Of a stretch of DNA of 64,000 bases, positions 1 through 12,402 are shown one piece after another. The stretch lies in contig UWYS01000001.1 in NCBI GenBank assembly GCA_900291925.1, forward strand, positions 1,650,325-1,714,324, read 5' to 3'. Each line of letters starts with the position of its first letter. Position 1 is the stretch's first letter. The translations under genes were made by a program, and so were the position numbers. The notes beneath the pieces were generated by a model. The model was not told where the DNA came from and did no database searches. It saw only the letters and a program-made list of their open reading frames with translations. This DNA is from Thecaphora thlaspeos (Eukaryota > Basidiomycota > Ustilaginomycetes > Urocystidales > Glomosporiaceae).

Positions 1-148
1 AGTCGCATCCGGTGCCGGCAATCCCCCGTTGCAGCGCGCAACGATAGCATCCAGACCCCTAGGCGCAGTGACGACCCCTTCCCAGTCATCCACCACGACC
101 CTCGCTATCTTGGATACCCCTTTGACAGAGAGCCTACACCGACCGGCC

Positions 149-1505
149 ATGGCATCGGCGACCTCAGTGATCGACCTTACGGCAGAGTCGCCACCCACCC
201 AGAGCATCGGCCTCCGCCGCTCCAGTTCCGACGCCGGCCACAGGCTGCGACGCCGCCCCTCTGTCGATGCCCTCCTGAACGCAGAAGACAACCGACACGC
301 TGGACCCTCCCGTGGCCCGGAGACCCGGCAGGGGCGGCCCCCGCACGATGCGACAGGGCGCCACCCTCGCAGAGAAGCGCGCCTGCAGTCGACGAACGCT
401 GGCGGCGACGGCGACGACGATGACGATGTCTTCTTTGTCGGCATGACGGAGGCCATCGCGGACCCGGAGGAGCAAGGGGGGAACGCTTGGGAAAGGGGTG
501 AGTAGCGAGTAGCGGGCATGCCGCAGCTCTGACGAGCCGAGATCTTTTCGACCAGCATCGGCGTTCAAGACCAACAAAGGCTGACGCAACCACCCTTTCC
601 ATTCTGTTTGGCCCATTACTACAGCTTTCCTCGGACTCGCCGAGGGATCTGACGGCGATCGAGCGACAGAGGTGCCGCCCAACCTCAACATCCACGAAGG
701 CGTTCCGCGAGGCCCGCATGGCAGAAACGTGCGCGCTCGGCCAGGTCCAGAACCACCGTACAACCACAGCATCAACGCCCTGCACTCGCACCTCGCCTAT
801 CCCCCGCTGGCGAGGAACCCGTTCCAGGTGCGCCACATGCCGCACGAGGCGTGGACGAGGACACCATGGATGCTGGCCGATTACCTGGGCGCGCTGATGC
901 GCGGACCCGGACCCGGACCCGGACGGCCGGCGGCGCCCACAGCGGTCAAGCTGCCCGAGGAGTTCGACGCCGCCTGGACGCATCTGATCCCGTCCAAGGC
1001 CGGCTCCGGCTTCACCGACGACTTTATCGAGCCCCCGATCGACCTCGACACCTACTTTGACGACAAGGCGGTCGTCACCGGTCCCTTGCCCGATACGACG
1101 CCGATCTGCGCTGGATGCCGACATGCGCTCGTGCTGGGCGGTGCTGGCTACAAGCGCATCTGGATCCTCCCGTGCGGCCACGCCCTTGATGGGCGCTGCG
1201 TGTCGAGGTTAAGCGGCCTGCCCGACAAAGTGGCGCCGACAACAACAGCAGCAGCGCCAGCTGCGGCGGCTTCACGGCGCAAGGAAAAGGGCAAAGTGAT
1301 CGATCCTTCGGACAAGGCTTCTGCCATCGGGCCTATCCGCAACACGAGGAGCAGAACGACCGCAGCGCTTCACCAACCGCCCGTACCGACCAGCAACAGC
1401 CGACCGATGAAGGCGAAGAAGTTCAGATGCCCCGTCGAAGGGTGCGGACAGGCCTGCCACATGGAATCGGGCCACAAGACGTCCTGCATCGAGGCCTTCA
1501 TGTAG
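149..1505 (+). CDS. RING-like zinc-finger protein with N-terminal SUMO-interacting motif
   Basis: Exons 149..497 and 625..1505 (GTGAGT donor, CAG acceptor, phase 1), 409 residues. The start is the first ATG in frame; a VIDLT motif, the consensus of SUMO-interacting motifs, begins at residue 7. An acidic run ending DDVFFVG lies near residue 100. The C-terminal third carries a RING-like set of metal ligands: CAGC, then CGH and a further Cys, a low-complexity Ala/Ser/Lys insert of about 75 residues, and a final CPVEGCG. SIM plus RING is the architecture of SUMO-targeted ubiquitin ligases (RNF4, Slx8/Rfp1). That role is inferred from architecture only; the split RING is unusual and activity is not proven. 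It converges on the aldolase gene. Confidence 0.75.
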
Positions 1506-1918
1506 CCGTCCGTCGCTACCTCACACATCCCTGCTTATCTCTAGTGATACCTCCACCCTTTTCATCTCCACATCGCCCCTATCTCGCTTCCAGCATCACA
1601 CTGTACACTACGCATACTCTCTTTCTCACCCACCCTTTCTTTCTCGCAACTCGATCTGTTCTACCGCCCCACGACGTCCTCAGCTAATGTGATAGCGCAC
1701 ACAACAGGAATTCGTCAAGTCATCGTTATTCTTTCAAGAAATCAGCACGAGCTTCCAAGGAGAGAGGAGAAATCTCGGAAGAGTCGACTAGAGTCAAGAG
1801 AGTTGCTTGGCCTGGTCTAGTCGACTTAACCATCAGGCTAAGAGGGCATCGTCCAGACTTTCCTCTTTCTCTCCTCTCCCAGTTTGTCAAGACCGGAAGG
1901 ACAAGTGTCGATATCCTC
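1506..1918. other. Convergent intergenic stretch
   Basis: Lies between the stop codons of two convergent genes and must hold both 3' untranslated regions. The first half is pyrimidine-rich (repeated CTTTCTCACC-like runs). No gene seen. Confidence 0.5.
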
Positions 1919-3632
1919 CTAAAGCTGGCCAGAGGACTTGAGGTCCTCGAAGGCCTCGCGGCAACGAGCAGCCATCGTCTTCTCGCCCTCCCTGATGACG
2001 ACGCGCGGGTCGTAGAACTTCTTGTTCGGCTTGTCTGCTCCTGCATAACCGAGCGGTGTGCGAGGGAAGAAAATGCCGGCAGAGAAGATCACAAAGGAAG
2101 TCAGCCATCTCCACCATGCCCGCGTGACTGATGGAGCTAGGACGACGCTTCTAAACTCACCCTCGGGGTTTCCGACCTGCGACATGAGGTAGTCCTTCTT
2201 GTTGAGGACAAAGTCGCGGATGCCCGCAATGTAGGCGAACTGAGTGTCTGTGCAGGCCAAGGAAGAACGCGGTGGCGCGGAGAACGGTGTCAGTCAAGGC
2301 TGCGCACTGATCTCTGACCGATGGCGTCGACGGCCGAGGGGCAGCCGGACCAACTCGGAAGTCGGCCGAGCAGCCACTACCCTCCTGGAAGGCCTTCTGC
2401 TGCGAACTCGCGCATCTTGACGCGACCAGTGAAACTTACCAGTGTCGACGTTCATCTTGACGACTCCCGCCGAAACTGCAGTGGCAATCTCGTGCTTCTC
2501 CGAGCCGGAACCGCCGTGGAAGACAAAGAAGCTGCAGGGCCAGAGAGTGAGGGAGGAGTGATGAGTGAGTCCGACTGCGCTTCGACGAGGTAGGGGACGG
2601 CGGGCGGGAACGCTATACGGATACTCACACCGGGTTCTCCTTGTCCGTCTTGATCTGCTCGCGGACGTGGGCCTGGTGCTTGCCGAGCAGCTCGGGCTTG
2701 AGCGAAACGTTGCCGGGCTTGTAGACACCCTGCAGGGTAGGGGAAAGGGCGGGCAAAGATGGAACAAGGGGTGGTACGGCGTCAGCGCTGCGTCCTTCTG
2801 AGAGATTCGTCCGGCGACCCGCATCTTGCCGCAGCAGAGACACCGCGGAACACTCACGTGAACGTTGCCGAAGCCGGCGGCGATGGAGAAGTTGGGCGTG
2901 ATCTCGCTGAACTCGCGGTAGATGTCCCAGATGTCCTCGGGCTGGGTGTATAGCGAGGCGTTGTCGACGCCGTCGTTGTTGACGCCGTCCTCCTCGCCTC
3001 CGGTGATGCCGATCTCCATCTCGAGCCAGATGCCGAGGGGTGCCATGCGCTTGAGGTACTTCTTGCACGTCTCGATGTTCTCCTCCTTGGACTCCTCGGA
3101 GAGGTCGAGCATGTGCGAGCTGAAAAGGGGCTCGTTGTGCTCCTTGTAGTAGTCCTCGTCGGCCTTGAGCATGCCGTCGAACCAGGGGATGAGCTTCTTG
3201 GCGCAGTGGTCCGAGTGCATGATGACGGGGATGCTGTAGGCGGGCGCGATCGAGCGGATGAAGAGGGCGGCGGCCGTGGCACCGGCGATCGAGGCCTCCT
3301 GGTTCTTGTTGTCAAGGCCCTTGCCGGCAAAGTTGGCGGCACCTCCCTGCGAGACCTGGAGGATCAGGGGCGACTTGGCATCGCGCGCAGCCTCGAGCGC
3401 CGAGATGGCGACCGACGAGCTCTGCGGGCGGGGCGACGCACAGGATGACAAAAAGGGGCCGAATCGGCGGGCATTAGACAAAGGACCAGCCACAGCGGGG
3501 CAGTCGTTGCGTCACACTCACGGTGACGTTGAACGCCGGGATGGCGAACTTCTTCTCGCGAGCGTAGTCAAAGACCTTGTAGACGTCCTTTCCGGAGACG
3601 ACGCCGGCGGGAACAATGTCGAGAACACCCAT
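1919..3632 (-). CDS. FBA1: Class II fructose-bisphosphate aldolase
   Basis: Six coding exons on the minus strand: 3632..3522, 3421..2858, 2729..2629, 2531..2440, 2247..2161, 2040..1919; 358 residues, close to the roughly 359 of yeast Fba1. It splits fructose 1,6-bisphosphate into dihydroxyacetone phosphate and glyceraldehyde 3-phosphate in cytosolic glycolysis and gluconeogenesis. Family signatures are in order: KKFAIPAFNVT, the zinc-site region VIMHSDHCAKK, EMEIGITGGEEDG, FHGGSGS, KMNVDTDTQFAY, and NKKDYLMSQVGNPEGADKPN. Every junction has GT-AG ends and keeps phase. A further intron, 3856..3634, appears to lie in the 5' leader, its acceptor one base before the ATG. Confidence 0.96.
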
Positions 3633-3856
3633 GCTGCACCAGGCAAGAATATCACGGATTCGGGCAAAAAGACGAGCGTCAGCCTCCTGCTTTCGGTGAT
3701 AGGGCAGTGCCTTCTGCCCTTTCATATGGGATTGCAAAGGACAAGGACCCATCTGTCATTCCCGCCCGTTGCTGTCGTGCGACCCATTGATAGGCGCAAA
3801 CGAGACCGCGGGAGTGTAGGGCGACGGCGGAAGGAGTTGAGCGGATGACGACTTAC

Positions 3857-5163
3857 ATTGCTTTGTTCAAGAGTGAATTTTTTGGCGTGGGGGATGAGTC
3901 TAATGTGCTATGCGTTTGACGGCAGAGCAGACGGATGTGATGGTGGTGACGAGAAAGAAGGGCGGGATGGAGGGATGGACGATGCTCTGGCCTGGCCCTG
4001 CGCTCGCTTTCCTTCTGGACCAGAACTTGCCTGTGCGTGCGGGCGCGCGCGCGCGCCTTGGCTCGTGCAGGGCCAGCGGCCGGACGGATTGACGGACAGC
4101 GCGGCTTCTCCGCCCTCTTTCCGCCCCCAACCCTGCGGCTGAATTCGCCTGGCAGCAGCACGGCAGCGCAGCGTCGATTGCTTCGATCGCTCCCAACCCT
4201 CAGCCGCACGCCTGCCAGAAGCCTAGAGAAACTCCACTTTTCACCTTGCTCTCGTCACCACGTCGGAAACATCCGCTCGCTTGTGCCGTCGCCTGGGGAG
4301 CTTGCTACTGTACTGTAGGTGTGCCCTTCCCTGCTTCTTCCGAACGGTCCAGCACAGATCCGCAAGGTCCGAAGACGAACAAGAGCGTCAAAAGTGGGGG
4401 TGTACGAGGGAGGGGGAGGCGAGGGGGACACTTCGATGGTATCCACCCAAAGCACGCACGCGCGTTGGCCGTCCTAGCTCTCTAGTTACCCTTTCGCTTC
4501 CCCTTCTTTGCACCGAGCCATCACACTTGACAGACAGACAAGACAACAAGCCCGCCGACATCTTCCTCGGCCCAACGTCGGTCCTTTGACACTTCCCCAG
4601 CACAATCGCAGCGCGCCGCACGGCGAGATTAATTTATATTTCTCCTTGGATTTCGCCTCATCACTCTCTCGTCTTATCGATCGCGACCGTGGCCTCTTCG
4701 ACGTATCTCTCTCTCTCTCTTGTGGACACAGGCGCGTACAGTAGTGTACTGTACTGTATGTGGACGGGGGAGAGGCTCCGCGTGTGCGTGTCCTATGACG
4801 CCGTTCGGCATCCCTCCTGCTCACCGCACGAAGGGTCAATCGCTCATCTCGTACGGCCGAGCGAAGATCCGACGCATGGAGAGCAGGCTCGACGAGCGCT
4901 TTTTGCCACCGATATCCTGTCGACAGACGGCGACCGGGTACAGAGGTACATGCTACTTGGACAAGGGGTCATCACACAGACACACAGACGAGCGAGGCTC
5001 GTTCCGCCCCGCCAGCACCGCAGCCTCGGTCCTGCGGCAGCGCACACAGGCTGTTGACGTGTTTGAGTGCTTGCTAGCATCTAGGGTGGGAAGGTATGCG
5101 AAATTCGTGACAGCTGCTCGTCCAACGCGGCATCCGGGCTTCAAAGGTTGGCTCGCGGGCTTC
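3857..5163. other. Upstream region of FBA1
   Basis: Contains the leader and promoter of FBA1 (minus) and the 3' flank of the lipid-transfer gene. A CG alternating run near 4045-4057, a TATA-like taatttatat near 4629 and CT-rich runs are visible. Open frames here look like noise. Confidence 0.5.
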
Positions 5164-6282
5164 TTAGAGACCCTTGGCATAGTTGCCCTGGCTGTGGGAG
5201 TGAACAGATGACCAGCGACGTGAACAAGTAGAGTACCGGTCAGTATGCCTTCCGCACGCGAAGAATACCCTTTCTCGACCCCGGGACCCTGCGGCCACCC
5301 GCCCGCCACTCACGCGTAAAAGTCCTGCATCGTCTTGACAATCTTCTCGAGAGCAGCGAGCCACCTCTTGAGCTTCTCGTCGACCTTCTCCGGCGGCGAG
5401 CCGAGCTTAGCGTAAAAGTCCTTGCGGTAGGGACACGCCTTCATGGCCAGCTGTGCGATGCGAGAGCCGCGGCCATCAGGCGGACGAGAAGGGATGCGTG
5501 TGCATTTGCAAAGGGTCAGCGGCTGCCGTCGACGTGACTGCGGTCCGGGACGTAGGGGCGACAACAGAACCTCGGTCGCAACGTACCGAAAAGACCGGTC
5601 GGACGACGAAGCTGTGATGTTGCCTCAGGCTGGTCTCGTAGGCCTTTGTGAAGCTGATGCTGAGCTCCTCGCTGGGATCCGCGACTGAGCGCCTCAGCGC
5701 CTGGGCGGTAAAGTCGAGTCCTCGCAGCAGCCACATCAGCCCCTCGGTCGCGGTCCTCTTCTTGTCTCCCGGCTTGCCCTCGTTCTCGACCAGCGCTTGG
5801 AGCGTAGACGAGCTGGAGGGTGAGGAAAGCAGACGTTCGCGAATTTTCTGAGGTACCAAAGGGGTGGCAGAGAGAGAGAGGCGGAGCGGTCCGTCAGTGC
5901 TCCGAAGCGGGCCGGTAGGAGCGGCGGCGGCGGCCGCAGCAGGAGCAGAATGTGTAATCTCACCTTGATGTTACCGTTCATGTCGTTCTGAACGACGGAA
6001 AAAGCCGTGTTGCCGAGCAGGTCAAAGAGCTTCACGAGACCCTCGGTAGCTTCGAGGAAGACCGAGGTGTCGACGCCACCCTCCGTGGGTACGTCGGCAT
6101 ACGACTGTCGTCGTCGTCATCATCATCAACAAAGAAAGGATTCAGCAAAGAAAGAGGGGAGTGAGGTAGAGAGGGAGTTCACATGCAATTCCAGTCAGTG
6201 TCGCGATCTACAACCTCGAGATCAAGTTCGACCACTCAGGAGAGCAGCTCACCTTCTTAACGGTGTCAAAGTAGGTCGTCAT
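5164..6282 (-). CDS. Glycolipid transfer protein (GLTP domain)
   Basis: Five exons: 6282..6253, 6104..5964, 5847..5587, 5450..5314, 5191..5164; 198 residues, the usual size for a single-domain GLTP. These soluble all-helical proteins move glycosphingolipids between membranes. The sugar-binding residues of the family can be placed: D, N and K in QNDMNGNIKK, W in GLMWLLRGLDF, and H in LRQHHSFVVR. The C-terminal tail ends in NYAKGL, coded by a 28-nt last exon. The closest fungal relative by type is HET-C2 of Podospora. All splice sites are GT-AG and keep phase. Confidence 0.94.
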
Positions 6283-7043
6283 CTTAGATGCGCTTGAAGA
6301 ATGGTGAAAGAGGAGAGAGACTGAAGCTGAGAAGTAGCAGGATATGGAATCTTGTGGTCGCTTGATCAATATCTATAGGTCGGAGGTGGGTGATGGAAGT
6401 CGTGCGTGTAAAAGCGATGTCTAGAGGATGGGGAGAAGGAGCAGGGCGAGAGAGAGAGAGAGGGTAAACTGGCCGCCAGCACATGCCGCACTCGCCTCCC
6501 CGCGCTTCTCGGTCGGTGTGGCTCCTTGCAACCTGCAGCTGGTCAAAGCGCTGCCTGCGCTGGCAAGAAGTTAAGTTTGGGCCCGCCAGATTCTCGCCAC
6601 CCCGCACCGGAGACCCTGTTTCTACCGGTATTTTCTTCCTTTATCCCACTTTTTTTTTTTTTTTTTTTTTTTTTCTGACCTCCTCTGCTCGATGTCGCAC
6701 CCCGAAAGTGGCCACCAACCTCCAGTCCTCTGTCAGTCGTATACAGTCGTCTTCTGTCTAGGACGATATATTACTTGGAAGCGACCCGTAGGGAAAAAAA
6801 AAAAAACAAGCTGTTACATACGCCCCGCGCGCACGCACGCGGAAAACCTTACGGCGACGTCAGAGACATACATATTAGACGAACGATTCCAGATGTCACA
6901 GCAAGAAAGGAGGCGTGGGGGGATATAAGAGTGCGGGCGAGCGGTGACAGGATGCCGGCCTCGCCCGAGGTGCACTTGTGGCGGTGCCTACGGCAATGAC
7001 GGCACCGCTGCGCCGCGATGCTGCGTCACGACGAGCCTCGGAC
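6283..7043. other. Intergenic: GLTP promoter and urate oxidase 3' flank
   Basis: Holds the upstream region of the GLTP gene, a 25-nt T run and an A13 run near 6796. No gene seen. Confidence 0.5.
6650..6674. repeat. Poly-T tract (25 T)
   Basis: Uninterrupted run of T read directly from the sequence, between two minus-strand genes. It could be a nucleosome-excluding promoter element; length is prone to sequencing error. Confidence 0.9.
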
Positions 7044-8378
7044 TCAGAGCTTCGAGGCGGCGGTTCGGACGACCTTGGCCTTGATGAGGCCGCTGAGAGC
7101 CAGGCGAGGCGAACCCAGAGAGGGGCAGGAGGGAGAGGACGCGGAAGGAAAGGGGGAGTAAAGTCGAGGCGTCAGCATACTGCTCGACCGGGGACTGACG
7201 ACCGTCGGGCCACAAGGCCATCGTCTCGACTGCGGCTGGCTAGGAGATCTCGCGATGCTCACCTCGGATGCTGCGAAGGCAGGAAGACCTCGGCGTCCTT
7301 CTCGCTGAGGTTGCTAAGGCCCTTGAAGCCGAGATCGATCGGAATGTAGTGCTTGTTGGGCAGCGCGTAGGCGACGTCCTGTATCGCCGAGTTGGCCGAA
7401 TCGTTGAGGATCGCTTCCGACATCCGGTACATGGTGGCCTGGACGCTGGCCGAGCTGTCGAGCGCAAAGGCACGCAGAGTGTGTGCCTTGACCGATGCCG
7501 CCAGGTCGCAGAACGCCGGGAGCTCCGACTTGGCAGAGAGGAGGGCGGGAAGGGGCTTGTTGACCAGTCCGATCGAGTCTGGTCGTCGGCGCAGGTGCGA
7601 AGAGTTGGGCAGATGTGCAGTCGAGGCGGCGATGGGGACAGACGAGGAAGTGCGGAAACGGGAGAACGAGGAGAGAGGGAGAGCAACACGTCAGCCGCAG
7701 CCCTAGAGCAAAGCCTTCGTCCTCCGGGTATCCTTTCGAACCGCGCCGCTACTCACAGGACACTTCGACCTCGGTACTGAAGATGCGGTCATTGACCTCC
7801 TTGAGCGTGGTGAACTGATCGCGGTGGAAGCCGTAGAAGGCGCTCCCGCTGCTCTTGAGGACGAGCAGGCCCTTAAGCCCGCCGGTGAGCTGGGTCAGCC
7901 GGATCTCGCCGCCGACGCGCTTGGCCTCGGCGCGAACAGTGCGCTTCTCGTCTCCGTCGCGGACGAAGCTGTGCTTGTGGGCACTGCTGTCCTTTGCATC
8001 GAGCACGATCCGGGTCCACTTGTGCTGAATCAGGTCTACCTCGACGCCGTCGATGTGGCTGTAGGTGGAGAGGAAGTGGTTCGTGACCTGAAGGGCGTAC
8101 CGCTCCGGGCAGAGGACGTCGTCGGCCGGAAGCGCCTTGGCGAGGTAGTTGAGCGTGTTCTTGACCGTGTCGGTCGCAACGACGGGCGAGTTGTCGGCCT
8201 CGGTGTAGGAGGGCGTCAGCGATGAGCCCGAGAGCAGGCAGCGAGCCGTGTACTCAACGATGCGGTGGGACGAGGCGTCGTTGGCGTCGCGGACGACGCG
8301 AAGGATGCGGACGAGATCCTTGCCGTACGAAGCCTCGGCCAGGCGGACGCTGGACGAAGAGGCAGTCTTGCTCGACAT
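7044..8378 (-). CDS. Urate oxidase (uricase), peroxisomal
   Basis: Exons 8378..7757, 7578..7263 and 7092..7044; 328 residues. Uricase oxidises urate to 5-hydroxyisourate in purine breakdown without a cofactor. Signatures: SYGKDLVRILRVVR with the catalytic Lys, VVATDTVKNTLN with the partner Thr, GSAFYGFHRDQFTTL, the SASVQATMY strand with the substrate-binding Gln, and ALPNKHYIPIDL with the active-site His. The last exon ends in Ser-Lys-Leu, a type 1 peroxisomal targeting signal. The protein is somewhat longer than the usual 300 residues because of a short Ser-rich N-terminus and inserts. Both introns have GT-AG ends and phase agrees. Confidence 0.95.
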
Positions 8379-9786
8379 GGCGAGGTGTGAGCTAGAGCGA
8401 AGGGGAAAGGAAGAGGGTAACACAGATGAAGCGGGCGTCGATGCGGTTCCGACGACGAGGGAAAGAAGGGTTGGCGGTGGGATTGCGTCGAGGCAGAGAG
8501 TTGAGCGGAGAGGAGAAGTGCGGGCGGTGGTGGTGGTAACAGCGGCGGCTGGTTGCAATGGAAAGGACGGGGAAGAGCGGGGAAAAGGAAGCTGAATTGC
8601 TCTGACTTTTTGACCGAGAAGGTTTGCGCGGCCAGAGTGTAGGAGTAGGGGAGGAGCAGGCCGAGGAGGAGGAGGACGTGGTGGTAACGGCCGAAGACGG
8701 AGGAGGCGGCCAGCTTGGCTTGAAACCCTGTTTCTCTGTCTGTGTGTCCGCGGGATGGGAGCAAGGCAGGGTGAACAGGGCCCCTGGAGATGGCCGAGGC
8801 CGCGCTTTTTGGTCCGTCTGTCTCGGACTTGGCCGAAGTCGCAGGCTGAGATGAAAACCCTGCGCACTACCGCCTACCGCACGCCTTGTGGGTAGCCGAT
8901 CGGGCGAGCAGCGCCCCGCCTCCCCTCCCTCTCCCGCCCGGTTCTATGCACTTGGAAGGCCAGGCTCATCCGCCTCGAAGGCCGGTGGTCGGGTCGCCTG
9001 CCGTCGTAAGGGTCGCTCGTCACGGCGGAGAGGAGACACAAGGGCGGCGGGCGACCTCACACCTCTGACGGGCTGGGCCGCCGGTCTCATCGACCGCAAG
9101 GGCCCCGTCGGCTCACATCCCGTCCGCCCAGCTCTGTGAGTAGAGTGCCGCGGTTCGGAAACTCGTCCGTCCGGCGGTGCCCAAGTAACACGGGTCCTAG
9201 AAGCTTCCGACGCGAGCAAACAGGACAGGCAGTCGAGGCGGACAGTCGTAGACCTTCACGGCAGCGCAATCTTGGGACATATAGAATGACTGATGGATGC
9301 ACAGCCCGTACAGGAGCGGGCTGGGTAGAAAGAGGATATACAGGTGGGGTCGATGTGGACCGGGAAAGACAGCGACAGCAACACAGGGAGCGGACGGGTG
9401 TTGTAGCGATGGAGCAGGTACTTAGTTGAGATGAGTGGAAGAGGTCAAACGTAACAAAGGTGCGGAAAGGTGAGAACACGGAAAGACGAACGTTTGGAGT
9501 GCCAAGGCCAGATGCCCGACGAGGTAAACAACCCTCGGACGAGCCTCCGAGGCGCCGGGATGCTATGGGTTCGTTTGGTCGTGCGTGCGCACACGTGTGT
9601 GAGTGTGGTGTGCCCGTGTAGAATCGCGGCAGGAGAGCCGGAGGCACACAAAAGTACGCGCGTGCAGTGCGAGCGAGATAGGGGGCAAGCGAATGCCGGA
9701 CGAGGAATTATGCGTTGTTCGAGGGACAGGCCGGAGGCAATGCGACGGGTTGACCACGCAGACAGCCGCCGCCTGATAGCCCGCAT
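8379..9786. other. Intergenic: uricase promoter and RSP5 3' flank
   Basis: The first 500 bases are GA/CT-rich with purine runs on the plus strand, as expected of the uricase upstream region. From about 9100 to the RSP5 stop nothing gene-like is seen. Confidence 0.5.
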
Positions 9787-12402
9787 CTACTCGTTGCCGA
9801 AGCCCATGCCCTCCTCAATGGCGAGCGCGAGCTTGCTCTCGAGCGTCTCGAATGAAGGGTAGGGCGGCAAGTCGATGCGGTTGAAGCATGTGTGCGACTT
9901 GGGCAGCTGGTTGACCTCGCCCGACTTTTCGATCGTGAAGCGGCGCGGGCCGTCAGATCCCTGGAGGTCCTTGAAGCCGTTGACCGGGATCCGCGACGTG
10001 CCCGTGGCGAACTGGAGCAGGCGCGACTTGCGCTCGGCCGGCCACGCCTTGACGCACTGCCAGAACCACTGGACCACCTGGTCTTGTTCGGTGAAGCCGC
10101 GGTAGTCGGTGAAGCGCTTCCAGTCGTCGACGTCGATCTCCGACATGCCGCCGATGAGCAGCTCGAGCTCGCGCTCGTCGAACACGTTGATCAGGTCTTG
10201 CGGGATGAGCTCGGTGAAGCCGCTGATAAAGGCCTTGAACTGCTCCTCCACCCGGCGGCTGATGCGCCACTCAGTCATCAGCTCGACGTACTCCTTCTTG
10301 TTCTCATTGGTCACCTCGATCTCCTCGCCGCCCGGCTTCAGCTCAACGGTGACCATCTCGCCAAACTTGTCCTCGATCGCAGTGAACGTCTCCTCGACGA
10401 CGCCCTCGATGCTGTTGTCGAGCATCCACTGGAGCGAGCGGTGGTAGTCGGCGTCGACGCTCTCGAGGTCGTTCAGCATGATCTTCTTCTTAAGAATCAT
10501 CTTGTAGAACGAGACGATAAAGTAGGCGTCGAGGAAGCGGCGGTGGAAGATAGCAAGCCCCAGGACGCGGCCAATGAATTTGAAGTAGTTGAGGTGCTCC
10601 GGGTTGATGCCCGAGTGCGGGTTGATCTGGAGCGTGTAGTTGTCGTGCGCGCTGTACTCGAAGAGGCAGTAGAACGGGTTGAACATCTCGTGGGAGAGGA
10701 GGAAGAAGAACTCGCGCGAGAGACCGCCGTAGTCGAGGCCGTCCTCGCCGTCGAACTTGATCATCAGGCGCTTCTTGAGGTCGTTGGGCTGCTGGCGCAT
10801 GATCTCGGCGTATGAGTCCTCAAAGATGTGGGTGCGGCGCACCTTGATGTGGCACTGGCCGGGGATAGGGCGGAGCGCCGGCTGGCTACGGAAGTAGATG
10901 AGCTTCCGGCGGAAGTCGCGCTTGTACTGCGGGACGTTCTGGTCCAGGCTGCTCGGCAGGCGCGGGTCGTCCCAGGTCGTCGTCTTTGTGTTGTGGTCGA
11001 CAAAGTAGACGCGCGCCGTTGATGTCAGGCGCATTTCCCAGCCGCTCGGCAGCGGGCCCAGCTGGGCGACGCTCTGAGGCTGGACGGTAAGATTGTTGCC
11101 ATTGGGGCCCATGATGCGGAGGATCTGCTGTCGGCGCGGATCGACCCAGGTCGTGGTGCGCGTGTTGTGGTCGACAAAGTAGGCCCGCCCCTCGGGCGTA
11201 TTGCGCTGCTCCCAGCCGGCCGGCAGCGGACCGCTCCCGGCCGTGGTGCTGCTGCTCATCGCGGGAAGGGCGGCGCTGCTCGAGGCGGCCGTCCCGCCGG
11301 GCGTTGAGATTCCGGAGCCGGCAGCGCCGCCGGTGGACGAGCCGGAGCGTGAGGCGTCATTGTCCGTGACGCCGAGGAAGTCGTCTGCGAGGGCGCGGTT
11401 GCTGTGGCGCTGTCGGTCGGCGGCAGCGCTGTTGGCATGGGCCGCCACGTTGGCGTTGGTGTTGGTCGAGGGCCGGGTCCACGTGGTGGAGCGGGTGTTG
11501 TGGTCGACGTAGTAGGTCCGGCCGAGGTGGTCAGTGCGTCTCTCCCAGCCCGCCGGGAGTGGTCCGTACTCGTCCGAGCGCGAATCGGCCGCGCCCGATC
11601 GAGGCGTCGGCTGTGCGGCCGGGCTGGCTGCGGTTGCGCCTGCGCCCGCCGCCGGTCCCGTCCCCGAGGGGGTGCGCGAGGCAGACTGAGACGACGCGGC
11701 GGCGCTAGAGGTTGGGCCAGCCGCGTAGCCGGCGCTGGAAGTCTCAAAGGTCGACGTGAGTCGGCTGCCAGCATCGCCGTCGGTCGGTCGAGCGGCGGCA
11801 GAGGACGAGGAGGCGGCGGTTGCGGCAGCGGAGGGGGCGCCGCTTCCCGAGGTCGAGGGTCGCGTCTCGATCTTTGAGCCTGAAGGGTTGCTGCTGGCGG
11901 CGAGCGATGTCGACGATGTGTTGGCCTTTGCAGCGGCGAGGAGGCCGTTCGAAGGGCCTGCGCTCGAGTTGTTGTTGATGGGCGTCGAGACGTTGGTATT
12001 GAGGTCGATGATGAGCTTGCCGTGCACGACAAGGTTGTCGTTGGACTTCTTGAGCTCCTTATTGAGCAGCTTCTTACCGCCGAGCTCGAGGTCAAGGACG
12101 TCGGCAACGCGGATGTTGATGACGCCCAGGAAGCCCTGATCGCGCTTCTTGAACTTCTTCTGGTCAAAAATCTGTACAGCGACGACGGACGAGTCGGTGA
12201 CGGTGATATCGAAGCTGTCGTTCCAGTAGGGGTTCAGCGTCTTTTTGATCACCGAGGTGGTGTGGGTCTGCTCGCCATCGACGGTGACGATGGCAAAGGG
12301 GTCGGGGAGACGGAAGACATCGCGCTTAGCCAGGCCGTCGGCCGCCACCACGGTGATGCGGACGATGCGAGAGAGGCCGCCGGGGTTACGCGAGTTGACC
12401 AT
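9787..12402 (-). CDS. RSP5: NEDD4-family HECT E3 ubiquitin ligase
   Basis: A single open frame of 871 residues with no intron. An N-terminal C2 domain spans about residues 10-135, followed by a Ser/Ala-rich linker and three WW domains at about 282-311, 393-423 and 450-481, each with two spaced Trp (GWE and TTW). The HECT domain fills about 535-871; the catalytic Cys is near residue 839 in [16 protein letters not shown]. It ubiquitylates PY-motif cargo and adaptors in endocytosis, sorting and transcription control. Domain order equals yeast Rsp5 and human NEDD4. It is the only long intronless housekeeping gene in the window. Confidence 0.97.
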   Translation of the reverse strand: MVNSRNPGGLSRIVRITVVAADGLAKRDVFRLPDPFAIVTVDGEQTHTTSVIKKTLNPYWNDSFDITVTDSSVVAVQIFDQKKFKKRDQGFLGVINIRVADVLDLELGGKKLLNKELKKSNDNLVVHGKLIIDLNTNVSTPINNNSSAGPSNGLLAAAKANTSSTSLAASSNPSGSKIETRPSTSGSGAPSAAATAASSSSAAARPTDGDAGSRLTSTFETSSAGYAAGPTSSAAASSQSASRTPSGTGPAAGAGATAASPAAQPTPRSGAADSRSDEYGPLPAGWERRTDHLGRTYYVDHNTRSTTWTRPSTNTNANVAAHANSAAADRQRHSNRALADDFLGVTDNDASRSGSSTGGAAGSGISTPGGTAASSSAALPAMSSSTTAGSGPLPAGWEQRNTPEGRAYFVDHNTRTTTWVDPRRQQILRIMGPNGNNLTVQPQSVAQLGPLPSGWEMRLTSTARVYFVDHNTKTTTWDDPRLPSSLDQNVPQYKRDFRRKLIYFRSQPALRPIPGQCHIKVRRTHIFEDSYAEIMRQQPNDLKKRLMIKFDGEDGLDYGGLSREFFFLLSHEMFNPFYCLFEYSAHDNYTLQINPHSGINPEHLNYFKFIGRVLGLAIFHRRFLDAYFIVSFYKMILKKKIMLNDLESVDADYHRSLQWMLDNSIEGVVEETFTAIEDKFGEMVTVELKPGGEEIEVTNENKKEYVELMTEWRISRRVEEQFKAFISGFTELIPQDLINVFDERELELLIGGMSEIDVDDWKRFTDYRGFTEQDQVVQWFWQCVKAWPAERKSRLLQFATGTSRIPVNGFKDLQGSDGPRRFTIEKSGEVNQLPKSHTCFNRIDLPPYPSFETLESKLALAIEEGMGFGNE

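Noticed and set aside
177..1181. 334-codon minus-strand frame
   Set aside because: Antisense to the RING-like gene, Arg-rich composition with no motif.
9892..10815. 307-codon plus-strand frame
   Set aside because: Exact antisense of the HECT region of RSP5; Val/Glu/Leu-rich shadow caused by GC-rich codons.
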